Notes: generated by a model not told the origin, from the letters alone. Counted from the stretch's first letter, positions 42,392-50,287 are shown. The stretch is 64,000 nucleotides of DNA from Hamadaea tsunoensis DSM 44101 (GCF_000428945.1 NZ_AUAX01000014.1:62001-126000); one strand, 5' to 3'. Numbers and translations are program-made.

Positions 42392-43650
42392 CCTCTGCGT
42401 CCGATGATGGTTGGGAGCAGCCCTGCGATCTGGCCGCGGAGCGGGTCGTCCTCGGCTCGATGCTGTTGCAGCCCGAGGCTATCGAGCTGGTGACGGGGCG
42501 GCTTGCCACGGAGGATCTTTATGACGGCCGGCATGCGCGGCTGTTTCGGCTGTTGCTCGATGAGTACCACGCTGGGCGGCCGACCTCGCTGCCGGCGGTG
42601 TTGGGGCGGTTGGCCGATCTGGGGCTGCTGCATGTGGCCGATGGAGCGCTGCTACACAGGCTGATCAACGCTGTACCGACCGCCGCCACCGCGGGGTATT
42701 ACGCGGAGCGCGTACGGCAGATGGCGCTGCGTCGCCGATTGCTCTCGTTCGCGACGCGGGTGGGCCAGCTGGCGGCGGAGGCGCGGGACCGCTCGGCCGA
42801 GTCGGCTGTCGAGGCGGCCCGGTTTGAACTCGACCGGTTAGAGGTGACCTCCGACGCTGACGATCAGGGGCCGACGCCAATTGTCGACTTCCTGCAGGCG
42901 GAGGTGGAGTACGACTGGCTGGTCCCGGGTCTGCTCGAACGGGGCGAGCGGATGCTGTTGACCGCGCCGGAGAGCTTCGGCAAGAGCACACTGGTCCGCC
43001 AGATCGCTGTAAGCGTGGCGTCGGGTGTGCATCCGTTCGATTGGTCGGCGATTGCGGCACGGGCGGTGTTGGTGATCGACTGCGAGAACCCGGTGCCGTT
43101 GAACCAGCGGCGATTCCGGCCCCTGGTCGCCGCCGCCCGCGAGCGTGGCTGGGCACAGGACAATCTTTGGATCGAGTGCCGGCCCGATGGCCTGGATCTG
43201 ACGGCGCCGACGGACGCCGCGTGGCTGACGCGACAGGTGCGCCGGGTGCAACCCGACTTGCTCGTGGTGGGCCCGATCTACAAGCTGCACAACGACGATC
43301 CGAACGACGAACAGGTGGCTCGGCGGATCACGAAGGTGATCGACTACATCCGGCGGCGGTTCGGCTGTGCGGTGATGATGGAGGCACACAGTCCGCACGG
43401 CGATGGACGGGGACCGCGTCCCGTTCGTCCTTTCGGCGCGAGTCTGTGGCGACGATGGCCCGACTTCGGACTGGGGCTACGTCCAGTGCCCAAGACGGAT
43501 CCGAAGCGGCGGGTGGCGGAAGTCGTGCAGTGGAAAGCTCGCGATGTTCGGCAGTGGCCGGCTGCGGTCCGCGCCGGTCTGGATATGCCGTGGGTCGGTA
43601 TGAGCGATGATCAGTTGGAGATCGAGCAGGCGATTGGAAGCCTGCGGTGA
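42388..43650 (+). CDS. replicative helicase-type protein (DnaB N-domain plus RepA-like RecA ATPase)
   Basis: 420 residues. Residues ~10-110 resemble the DnaB N-terminal domain (AAERVVLGSMLLQPEAIELV; LPAVLGRL; AVPTAATAGYYAERV). The second part is a RecA-fold ATPase like RepA/AAA_25: Walker A APESFGKSTL near 190-199, Walker B region VLVIDCENP, and LLVVGPIYKL. It probably unwinds element DNA during autonomous replication. A TTA leucine codon occurs at residue 151 (42838). Coupled to the HTH gene by overlapping start/stop. Confidence 0.82.
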   Translation: MTSASDDGWEQPCDLAAERVVLGSMLLQPEAIELVTGRLATEDLYDGRHARLFRLLLDEYHAGRPTSLPAVLGRLADLGLLHVADGALLHRLINAVPTAATAGYYAERVRQMALRRRLLSFATRVGQLAAEARDRSAESAVEAARFELDRLEVTSDADDQGPTPIVDFLQAEVEYDWLVPGLLERGERMLLTAPESFGKSTLVRQIAVSVASGVHPFDWSAIAARAVLVIDCENPVPLNQRRFRPLVAAARERGWAQDNLWIECRPDGLDLTAPTDAAWLTRQVRRVQPDLLVVGPIYKLHNDDPNDEQVARRITKVIDYIRRRFGCAVMMEAHSPHGDGRGPRPVRPFGASLWRRWPDFGLGLRPVPKTDPKRRVAEVVQWKARDVRQWPAAVRAGLDMPWVGMSDDQLEIEQAIGSLR

Positions 43651-43759
43651 GCCTCCCCGGTGCCGGCGCGTTCGGCCGGTTTGTCCCCAACCATGCCGAC
43701 TCGCGCCGATGGTGCCGGGGGAGCAGTCCTAACGTCCGGATCCTGGCCATAAGCTGCAA

Positions 43760-43954
43760 ATGAGCGTGACCGCCGCTCGCAGCCGGATCACCATAGGTGG
43801 CGTGACTTCGTTTCGCTCCCGCCGCCTCGAAAACGTCTTCGGCGCACCGATCAACCCCGACATGCCGTACGCGGCGCTCCAGTCGCTGGTCACCAACCGG
43901 GTGACCGAGACAGCGGACCTGGAATACAAGGGCGAGGCGAGGTTATGGCGGTGA
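43760..43954 (+). pseudogene. truncated N-terminus of an AlbA_2/Schlafen-type ATP-binding protein
   Basis: 64 codons, ending with LENVFGAPINPDMPYAAL and VTETADLEYKGE, words that in full-length AlbA_2-domain proteins (about 400 residues or more) open the domain. Here the frame stops directly after them, and the downstream 28 bp lead into an opposing gene, so the rest is lost. Interpreted as a remnant left by a deletion; the family match is from recall and moderate. Confidence 0.5.
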
Positions 43955-43983
43955 AGGTGCGGGCCCGTGGCAGACCTGACCGC

Positions 43984-45072
43984 TCAGGCGCTGGTGTCGG
44001 CCATCTGCTTCTGGCGTAGGCGTTCGCGGGCGTCACGACAGCGAAGGGCCGCCCAGCGCAGGCTCCGACGAGTTGCCGGATAGCGTTCGTTGAACAGCGC
44101 GAGCAATTTGCTGTTGGTCAGCTCGATGCCGGACTCGGCGGCCTCGATCCACATGTCTTCGGCGGTGGTATTGAGCACGGCGTTCGGACCCGACATGCGT
44201 TCCTTCGCCGACCCGGTCGTTTCCTCGTCTTCGTCATCGGCCACGTCGTAGTCGTCTGGATCGGGATCGGTTGCTTCTTCGGAATGAACGATCGGCAAGG
44301 GCGGCGTGGGCGGGTCGATCTTGCGATAGAGAGCGTTGGCCCAACCTTCGGCGTCGATCATCTGCATCAGTGCGTCGGCGACTTCGTCGACGGGTGCGGT
44401 GGTCACGGCCAGCGCTGCAAGGACGGGGTCCTGGTGCTGTGACTTGATCTCGGCCTTGATGCTGGCGGCGAGGGCCGCCCTGCGTTGGGCGGTCGCGATC
44501 TGCGTTCGGGCGGCGGTCAGAGACTGGACGAGCCCGTATCCGTGTTCGATGGCCAGGAGGCGGGCGCGGCGGGTCAGGCCCGGCTGCGTCACCCATTGCA
44601 CGAGTCCGTAGGCCGGAGCAGTGGTGCGCAGCTTTCCGGTGGCGCGCAGTGCGTCGCGTCGCCGGGCGGCCGAATGCAGGAGCCACACGGTGTACGCGAA
44701 GACGCCGAGGCCACCGAAGACGACCGCGAGGTAGGGCGAGCCCGCGTGTCCGACCACATTGATGCCGACGGCCAGCGCGACTGAGGCGGCCGACAGCACT
44801 CGCCAGCCGTAGGCGGTCTCGCCGAGGCGCCGCCGTGTGTCGGCGAAACCGCTGGCGACCGCTCCGCCGAGTTCGATCACGAGGGCGAACGGCAGCACCA
44901 GGAGGGCGCGGACCCACAGCGGCAGCGTTGGCGGCCACGGCGGCACTTCGACCCCGACCCACACCTGGCCGATCGACGATCCGAGAGCGGCGACGACGTA
45001 GAAGATGTACGCCGCCCGCTCGACCGTGGATGCCCCGGCGGGGCGAGGGACCTCGGCCGGTGTGTCAAGCAT
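43984..45072 (-). CDS. Spd/DUF2637-like membrane protein (plasmid transfer-associated)
   Basis: 362 residues. Four hydrophobic helices in the first ~145 residues (AAYIFYVVAALGSSIGQVWV; LLVLPFALVIELGGAVASGF; LSAASVALAVGINVVG; YLAVVFGGLGVFAYTVWLL) followed by a cytoplasmic helical region and an acidic stretch (DPDPDDYDVADDEDEE). This resembles DUF2637/Spd-type proteins of actinomycete conjugative plasmids that help plasmid spread between hyphae. It diverges from a small HTH gene over three 12-bp repeats. Confidence 0.68.
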   Translation of the reverse strand: MLDTPAEVPRPAGASTVERAAYIFYVVAALGSSIGQVWVGVEVPPWPPTLPLWVRALLVLPFALVIELGGAVASGFADTRRRLGETAYGWRVLSAASVALAVGINVVGHAGSPYLAVVFGGLGVFAYTVWLLHSAARRRDALRATGKLRTTAPAYGLVQWVTQPGLTRRARLLAIEHGYGLVQSLTAARTQIATAQRRAALAASIKAEIKSQHQDPVLAALAVTTAPVDEVADALMQMIDAEGWANALYRKIDPPTPPLPIVHSEEATDPDPDDYDVADDEDEETTGSAKERMSGPNAVLNTTAEDMWIEAAESGIELTNSKLLALFNERYPATRRSLRWAALRCRDARERLRQKQMADTSA

Positions 45073-45148
45073 GGCGGGCTACCTCTCTGCGGAGTGTCGG
45101 ACCGTCAATCGCCGTAGCGAGTCGCGTCCGGGGGAACATCAGCGATCG

Positions 45149-45184
45149 TATTCTAAAAGGTATCCTAAAAGGTATCCTAAAATG
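45149..45184. repeat. three tandem 12-bp repeats (iterons) between divergent genes
   Basis: TATTCTAAAAGG (45149-45160), TATCCTAAAAGG (45161-45172) and TATCCTAAAATG (45173-45184) are contiguous and in phase near one helical turn. They lie 46 bp before the small HTH gene and 77 bp from the divergent membrane-protein gene. Likely binding sites for the HTH protein, or iterons of a replication origin. Confidence 0.75.
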
Positions 45185-45229
45185 TGTCACGATTGCTCGC
45201 GAGGTGGCCGCGTCGGTTACGGTGTGTGC

Positions 45230-45544
45230 ATGGCACGAGGCGGTCGGCGTTCAGCGGAGGCCCGAGCGGCGATCGCCGCGGGGATCGAGGCCGCGCGTGA
45301 GCGTGGTGCCCGGCTCGGTCGGCCCGCCACACCGGTCCCGGTGGCGGCGGACCGTGTGGCGGTGTTGCGGTCCGAGGGCAAGTCGTTGAGCCAGATCGCC
45401 GAGCAGCTCAACGACGAGAATGTGCCTTCTGCGTCGGGGCGGCCGTGGACGAAGTCGACCGTCCAATATGTGCTTCGCCGCCTGCAAAGCGAGCCGGATT
45501 CGCCGCAGTGTCCAGCTCCAGGCCAGGCACCGGGTGCTCGGTAG
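45230..45544 (+). CDS. small DNA-binding protein resembling a serine-recombinase C-terminal HTH
   Basis: 104 residues from ATG 45230. A basic, Ala/Arg-rich helix (RSAEARAAIAAGIEAARERG, ARLGRPA) is followed by SLSQIAEQLNDENVPSASG and RPWTKSTVQYVLRRL, the pattern of the recombinase/HTH_7 region in resolvases and invertases. The catalytic Ser domain is absent, so it is not a recombinase but a stand-alone DNA binder. The three iterons just upstream are its probable target. Its 3' end overlaps the convergent MFS gene by ~137 bp, which is unusual. Confidence 0.6.
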   Translation: MARGGRRSAEARAAIAAGIEAARERGARLGRPATPVPVAADRVAVLRSEGKSLSQIAEQLNDENVPSASGRPWTKSTVQYVLRRLQSEPDSPQCPAPGQAPGAR

Positions 45545-46763
45545 GTAGCCGCCTCCGCATTCTCAGCAGGGCGGCGGCAGTGCACAGCCCCGTCACGGCA
45601 CCGCCGAGCCAGACCAGATCGGTACGTCCCACCGTCGCCGCGGCTGCGGCGATGAGCGGCGCGAGTACGGCGGCGACGCCCTGGCTTGCTCCCCAGAGCC
45701 CGAAGTAGGCGCCGCGGGCGTGGTCGGGGGCCAGGGCGGCGACCACCCCGGGTGCGGCGGTCAGGAAGGCCATCTCGCCGATCACCCAGATCGGCCACGT
45801 GCTGGCGATCCAGGCCAGGCCGGAGACCAGGCCGGCCAGGGCGAGGCCCGCGCCGACCGCGGCCACGCCGACGGCGCAGGTGACGAGCGCGGGAGCCCGG
45901 TTGAGAATGGCCTGAGCGCTGATCTGGCAGACGACGACGATCAGCGGATCCAGCGCCAGCAAAAGACCGTAGCCGAGCGGGGTCGCGCCGGCGTGCGCCA
46001 GCGCCACTGGCAGGGCCACCATCGACTGGGTGTGGATTGTGTAGAAGGCCAGCGTGGCAGCGGTGAAGGCCAGCAGCCTGCGGTCTGCGATCGCGGTGCG
46101 CAGCGCGCCGCGGCCGCCGGTGGGCTGAGGCGGCACGTTGACCGGGACGGCTCGCCATAGGACGGCCGCGAAGACCACGTTGACGGCGGCGTTGGCGGCG
46201 AAAAGGATCGCGAAGTCTCCGGCGTTGGCGACCAATCCACCGGCGGCGCAGGCAACCATGCGGCTGGCGTTCATGCTGAGGTAGAGCAGGCCCAGCGCGC
46301 GGGTTCGCGACTGGACGGGGACGGCGTCGGTCATGGCTGCCTGCAGCGCCGGTCGGTACAGATCAAAGGTCGCGCCGACGAGGAGCGCTACGGCCAGCAG
46401 CCAGGTCAGCGGGTGGATGGCGGCGATGCCAAGGTACGCCCCGGCAGATCCGAGAGCGCTGGCTACGATGACGGCGCGTCGGCCGAGCTGATCGGCCAGC
46501 CAGCCGCCGAGCGGCATCGACAACGCCCATCCGGCGCCGAACGCGGTCATCACCAGGCCGGCGTCGCCGGGGGTAAGCCCCCGGTCGACGACCAGCCAGT
46601 AGGACAGGAACGGCACCGCGACGAACCCAAGACGGGCCGTGCCGATCCCGGCGAACAGCAGCCAGAACCGCGATGGGAGGCCGCCGAACCGGCGGCCCCA
46701 CCACGTGTCGCGTACGTCGCCGGCAACCGGATCCGCTGCGGCGGGGTTCGACGTGCCGGTCAC
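45408..46763 (-). CDS. MFS-family transporter (probable exporter)
   Basis: 451 residues, 12 predicted helices. MFS loop 2-3 motif GGWLADQLGRRAVIVAS and the starting LLFAGIGTARLGFVAVPFLSYW are typical of drug/metabolite exporters. The GTG start overlaps the ATP-grasp stop (GTGA), so transporter and ligase are made together; the parallel with ligase-exporter pairs such as BacD/BacE suggests export of the ligase product. The C-terminal ~45 residues extend beyond the last helix and overlap the small HTH gene. Confidence 0.85.
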   Translation of the reverse strand: MTGTSNPAAADPVAGDVRDTWWGRRFGGLPSRFWLLFAGIGTARLGFVAVPFLSYWLVVDRGLTPGDAGLVMTAFGAGWALSMPLGGWLADQLGRRAVIVASALGSAGAYLGIAAIHPLTWLLAVALLVGATFDLYRPALQAAMTDAVPVQSRTRALGLLYLSMNASRMVACAAGGLVANAGDFAILFAANAAVNVVFAAVLWRAVPVNVPPQPTGGRGALRTAIADRRLLAFTAATLAFYTIHTQSMVALPVALAHAGATPLGYGLLLALDPLIVVVCQISAQAILNRAPALVTCAVGVAAVGAGLALAGLVSGLAWIASTWPIWVIGEMAFLTAAPGVVAALAPDHARGAYFGLWGASQGVAAVLAPLIAAAAATVGRTDLVWLGGAVTGLCTAAALLRMRRRLPTEHPVPGLELDTAANPARFAGGEAHIGRSTSSTAAPTQKAHSRR

Positions 46764-48034
46764 GCTGCGACCCCCTGCGGCGCCGCGACCTGGATGGCGT
46801 ACCGCTCGGGCAGTTCGTCCATCCACGCGAACAGCTGGGCGGGGGTGTCGCCGTGCAGGAATGTGTAGCCGCCCAGCCCGCCCCACAGGCTGCTGCCGGT
46901 CAGCCCGCCTTCGCTGCCTACCGACGAAACGACCGTGGCATCGAGGACTCCGGGGTAACGCAGCAGCGACTCGCGGCGGGCGATTTGCGTGACCCGGCCC
47001 GGCGGGACGAACGGGCCGCCCCAGCCGAACACGCCTGGCCGACGGTCGATGCTGACGACGGTGGGCTGCCCGGCGGCGTATCGGCCGATCATGGCGGGCA
47101 CGTCGATGCCGTACGCGTGCAGCAGAGTGGGCTGGATTCCGCCGCCGCCGGGGCGCGCAGCGATCTCGCCGAACCACCACCGACCGGCGGTATCGCGGTA
47201 GACCTCGGCGTGCGTCCAGCCGTCCACAATGCCCAACGCCTGCGCGGCGGCCTCGGCGATCCGGGCGACCGTCGCGCCCGCGCCGGTGTCCGGGTCAAGC
47301 AGGACCGAGCCGAGGGTGCCGCCCATGCCCCGTAGCGCCGGGACGTTGTACTGGCCCGGGATCTGGTAGATCGGGCGACCGTCGGCCCAGAAACCCTCGC
47401 AGTGGTACTCGACCGCGATGTCGACGTACTCCTCGACCAGGATGAGTCCCTGTTCGGCGACGGGCTTGAACGCCGGCTCTGCGCGGAACATTTCGGTCGC
47501 TTCGACCCGGTGGCGGAACACTCGCTCGCCCATCGCCTGCAGCTCGCCGAACGACCGCACGACGTGAGTGTTGGTGGAACCGAAGCCCAACAGCGGTTTC
47601 ACGACCACCGGGTAGCCGCCGAGTTCGGAGGCGGCGGTGTGGATCTCTTCGACCGTACGGATCACCCGGTGCTGCGCGGTGGGTATCCCGGCCGCCGACA
47701 CCCGGCGCTTCATGATCGCCTTGTCGGTGAACCCGATGGCCTCCTGCATGCTCTGGCCGGGCACGTCCATCAGCTCGCGCAGGAATCCCGCCGCGAGCAG
47801 CGACCCCTCCCACAGGGTGGCGACGACGTCGACCTGACCCCGCAGTTGCTGCGCGAGGGCCGCCAGCTCGTCGTAGGCACCCCAGTGCGACACGGTGAGG
47901 ACTTCGTATCCGGCGGGGACGGTCAGCCGCGCTCGGGCGGCTGGCTTGGTCAGGCAGGCGATGACCGGCGTTCCGGTCTTGAGCAGTGCGTCTTCGACGA
48001 CCGCGGTGTGGTTGGACAGCACCAGCGTGGTCAC
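46760..48034 (-). CDS. ATP-grasp amino-acid/peptide ligase-like enzyme
   Basis: 424 residues from GTG 48034 (GGGGGA site); 18 extra in-frame residues upstream would run into the operator. ATP-grasp fold: KAIMKRRVSAAGIPTAQH (lid), VVVKPLLGFGSTNT (phosphate loop), LILVEEYVD, and the Mg-binding end HAEVYRDTAGRWWFGEIAARPGGGG. It resembles carnosine-synthase/BacD-like ligases that join a carboxylate to an amine with ATP hydrolysis rather than the MvdD RiPP type. Start of the ligase-exporter operon controlled from site B. Confidence 0.85.
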   Translation of the reverse strand: MTTLVLSNHTAVVEDALLKTGTPVIACLTKPAARARLTVPAGYEVLTVSHWGAYDELAALAQQLRGQVDVVATLWEGSLLAAGFLRELMDVPGQSMQEAIGFTDKAIMKRRVSAAGIPTAQHRVIRTVEEIHTAASELGGYPVVVKPLLGFGSTNTHVVRSFGELQAMGERVFRHRVEATEMFRAEPAFKPVAEQGLILVEEYVDIAVEYHCEGFWADGRPIYQIPGQYNVPALRGMGGTLGSVLLDPDTGAGATVARIAEAAAQALGIVDGWTHAEVYRDTAGRWWFGEIAARPGGGGIQPTLLHAYGIDVPAMIGRYAAGQPTVVSIDRRPGVFGWGGPFVPPGRVTQIARRESLLRYPGVLDATVVSSVGSEGGLTGSSLWGGLGGYTFLHGDTPAQLFAWMDELPERYAIQVAAPQGVAA

Positions 48035-48087
48035 GTTTTCCCCCGTTGATTGGTGGCCGGCCCGCGGGCCTTGCCAACGCTTCTTCA

Positions 48088-48125
48088 CGTATGTACGTTA
48101 ACCGTGTTAGCGTACATACATAAAG
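48088..48125. promoter_or_regulatory. element operator site B (14-5-14 dyad), divergent promoter of ATP-grasp/MFS and the 57-codon ORF
   Basis: Left arm CGTATGTACGTTAA (48088-48101), spacer CCGTG, right arm TTAGCGTACATACA (48107-48120): 12 of 14 positions are complementary. TAAAG follows the right arm. It separates the leftward ATP-grasp/MFS operon from the rightward small ORF and peptidoglycan-binding gene, so one regulator could switch both. Confidence 0.8.
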
Positions 48126-48149
48126 CTGGTTGCGTGCCAAGGAGGCGGA

Positions 48150-48323
48150 ATGCCGATGCAGCACCGTCGGCCGGCCCAGATGTCCAGCACGGAGCCGGCG
48201 TTCGCGGACACCGCACCGGATCGGACCGTCGCGGTCCGGCAACGGACGTACCGGCGGCGCATGTCGGCGACTCGGGCCGCGACGGCGGCCGGGCTGCTGG
48301 CGTCCGCGCCCGGATGTGACTGA
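48150..48323 (+). CDS. small 57-codon protein of unknown function
   Basis: 57 residues beginning MPMQHRRPAQ and ending LLASAPGCD. Supported mainly by an excellent ribosome site, AAGGAGGCGGA directly before the ATG, and by its place 25-30 bp after operator B, divergent from the ATP-grasp ligase. It is Arg/Ala/Thr-rich with no membrane segment. It could be a regulator, a precursor peptide for the ligase, or a leader ORF for the next gene; none is shown by the sequence. It ends 29 bp before the next start. Confidence 0.5.
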   Translation: MPMQHRRPAQMSSTEPAFADTAPDRTVAVRQRTYRRRMSATRAATAAGLLASAPGCD

Positions 48324-48351
48324 ACCAGCCCAAATGAACACGGGGGATGCA

Positions 48352-48981
48352 GTGAATGTCATTGATCAGGAAGCGACTCGCGGGCCGGATGGGATTTCGA
48401 CCACCGTCGGGACGGCAGATCGGACCACGCTGGTGCGCCCGGCTCACTACCGTGGCGGGCACCGGCCGCCAGCGACCGCCAGGCGAGCCCGTTCGATCGC
48501 CGCAGCAGTAGCGGCACTGATGCTTCTGGTCGCTGCGGGGGCGCTGGTCTTCGGCTCTCCGGCGTACGCGGCCACGCCGCGGTGCAACAACTTCGGTCAG
48601 TGGTCAGATCTGCGCGATCCGCCGCAGGTCGACCTCTACATGGCCGGATACTGGCCGGCCAGCAACTGGAACGACGCCACCTTCAAGTGCCTCATGTCGT
48701 CCGGCGACAGCGGCGACGACGTGAAGGAGCTGCAGCGCGGGCTCAACTTGTGTTACGGGTCGAGCAGCGGCGTGAACCTCGGCGTGAAGCTGACCGTTGA
48801 CGGTCAGTTCGGGCCGGCGACCAAGAGCGCCCTCATCAAGGCACAGAGGTACCACAAGCTGCTCGCCGACGGCGTCTACGCTCCGCAGACGGCAGCCGCC
48901 ACGTGGCACCGGGGGCACATGCTCACCCCGTACGGCTGGTACTGGACGTGCACCCTGGCCAGCACCCTTGGCTGGCGCTGA
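48352..48981 (+). CDS. secreted peptidoglycan-binding (PG_binding_1) domain protein
   Basis: 209 residues from GTG 48352 (site CGGGGGATG); an ATG at 48334 would add six residues. A basic N-terminus of ~50 residues precedes a signal/anchor helix (AAAVAALMLLVAAGALVF) with cleavage after AYA. The mature part has a PG_binding_1 domain: GDDVKELQRGLNLCY, LTVDGQFGPATKSALIKAQ, LLADGVYAPQTAAATW. No hydrolase domain is attached; four cysteines may form disulphides. May open or mark the wall for element transfer or compete for cell-wall sites. Confidence 0.82.
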   Translation: MNVIDQEATRGPDGISTTVGTADRTTLVRPAHYRGGHRPPATARRARSIAAAVAALMLLVAAGALVFGSPAYAATPRCNNFGQWSDLRDPPQVDLYMAGYWPASNWNDATFKCLMSSGDSGDDVKELQRGLNLCYGSSSGVNLGVKLTVDGQFGPATKSALIKAQRYHKLLADGVYAPQTAAATWHRGHMLTPYGWYWTCTLASTLGWR

Positions 48982-49079
48982 CTCGCGTCACATCGGCGGG
49001 CCCGGGTTGTCCAACCCGGGCCCGCATTGTCGTCTCACCTCACCACACTGCGGCGCCGTGCGGCCGGCCGCCCGTGACC

Positions 49080-50246
49080 TCAGAAGCCGACCGCTACTGC
49101 GGCGCGCCGAGGCACGGGGTGCGTACCTTCGGTCGCTCTGACCAAGTCGGCGACGAACGCGTCGACACGGGCGACCGTCACCGAGGGCGTGGCGATCAAT
49201 CGCGTCCACCCGTCCCGGCCAGCCGGGAGCAGCCACCGCTCGGCCACGGCGGCAGGCGGCGTCCGCAGCGACACTGTGAGCGCGTGGTCGTGGCGCCACG
49301 CGTCCCAGCCAGCCAAGGCCAGCTGCTGATGGGCGTACTCGGCGACTCGCCGGGCTCGCTGCGCGCGCAGGCGCAGCCCGGCGACTCCGTGACGGGCGAT
49401 CGCGGACCACAGCAGCAGCGCCACATGCCCGTTCCCGGCGGCATCCGCGCGACGCATCGGGACACCGTCGCGTCTGTTCACGAGCAGGACGGCGCTGGGC
49501 AGCAGCGTCGACAGGAAGGCGTCGGTCCCGATGGTGATGCTGTCGGCGCCGTCTGAGAAGTCCATGCTGGGACGGGCGTAGGGCGGGGCGATCGCGAGGG
49601 CGACGCCGGCCGTGGGCGAGTCGACGTGAATGCGGCGATCCTGGATCCCGAGTTGCTCGCATGCCGCCACGATGCGGCCGACATCGTCGATCGCCTCCGT
49701 CGCCGGCGTACCGGCGGTCGCGATGATGAGCGGTTGACGGTGGCGATGCTGGGCGAGCTTCGCCGTAAGGCTGGCGTAGTCCATCTCGCCTCCGCGATCG
49801 GCGGCGACGGTGTCCAAGGGCATCCCGAGAGCGTCCGCCGCGTCGACGACCGCCTCGAATGCGGCTTGCGACGCCAACACGATGCAGCCGGGCATGGCGT
49901 CGCGGGCCAAGCGCATGGCCTGCATCGTCGCCGCGCCGGCGCCGACGGCGAGCTGGCCCGACCACGCGCCTTCGGGGGCGTGGAACAGGCCAGCGAACAG
50001 GTCCAGGAGACCGCCTTCGAGCCTGCTCAGGTCCTCGGCTGCATGGCTGGCGATCCGGTAGCGCGTCAGCAGGTCGGCGATCAACCCGTGGTGCACATCC
50101 GAGCTGAACCCCGATCCGAGGTCGTTGGCGACCGCGGCGTCAGCCGCTCGCATCATTCCGTCGAGTTCGTCGAAGATCTGGCGCCGGTCAAGGGCGTCGG
50201 CCAGGTTGGCGACGCCGACGCCAAGTTGTTGAGATCTTAGTGCCAC
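49080..50246 (-). CDS. histidine-decarboxylase-like fold protein lacking the PLP lysine
   Basis: 388 residues aligning end to end with group II (HDC-type) PLP decarboxylases: HVDS (207-210) at the Asp that holds the pyridine nitrogen, DGADSITIG and NGHVALLLWSAIARHG match the family. At the Schiff-base motif SGHK, however, residues 240-243 read GTDA, so the lysine is Ala243. The phosphate-binding GGTEGN is replaced by GAGAAT (102-107) and the ring-stacking His region by SQAAF. It should not form a normal PLP aldimine. It may be a non-PLP enzyme, a scaffold or a regulator. Operator site C lies just upstream. Confidence 0.78.
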   Translation of the reverse strand: MALRSQQLGVGVANLADALDRRQIFDELDGMMRAADAAVANDLGSGFSSDVHHGLIADLLTRYRIASHAAEDLSRLEGGLLDLFAGLFHAPEGAWSGQLAVGAGAATMQAMRLARDAMPGCIVLASQAAFEAVVDAADALGMPLDTVAADRGGEMDYASLTAKLAQHRHRQPLIIATAGTPATEAIDDVGRIVAACEQLGIQDRRIHVDSPTAGVALAIAPPYARPSMDFSDGADSITIGTDAFLSTLLPSAVLLVNRRDGVPMRRADAAGNGHVALLLWSAIARHGVAGLRLRAQRARRVAEYAHQQLALAGWDAWRHDHALTVSLRTPPAAVAERWLLPAGRDGWTRLIATPSVTVARVDAFVADLVRATEGTHPVPRRAAVAVGF

Positions 50247-50267
50247 CGAGCATCACTCCCCGTTGAG

Positions 50268-50287
50268 GTTAACGTACATACGTTAAC
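50268..50287. promoter_or_regulatory. element operator site C (overlapping half-sites)
   Basis: GTTAACGTACATACGTTAAC is a near-palindrome in which the half-site TTAACGTACATACG and its inverted form CGTACATACGTTAA overlap, unlike the 14-5-14 sites. It lies 22 bp upstream of the decarboxylase-like gene, at its promoter. Confidence 0.7.

Noticed and set aside
45149..45184. Possible CRISPR-like array
   Set aside because: The repeats are 12 bp and have no spacers; they are iterons or operators.
46760..48323. Graspetide/microviridin-type RiPP locus
   Set aside because: The ligase resembles BacD/carnosine-type ATP-grasp enzymes and the short ORF lacks known core motifs; only the possibility of a peptide is noted.
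48130..48351. N-terminal extension of the peptidoglycan-binding protein
   Set aside because: It would overlap the well-initiated 57-codon ORF and has no ribosome site; GTG 48352 with GGGGG fits better.
49080..50246. Active histidine or aromatic amino-acid decarboxylase
   Set aside because: The lysine and phosphate-binding motifs that the reaction needs are missing.
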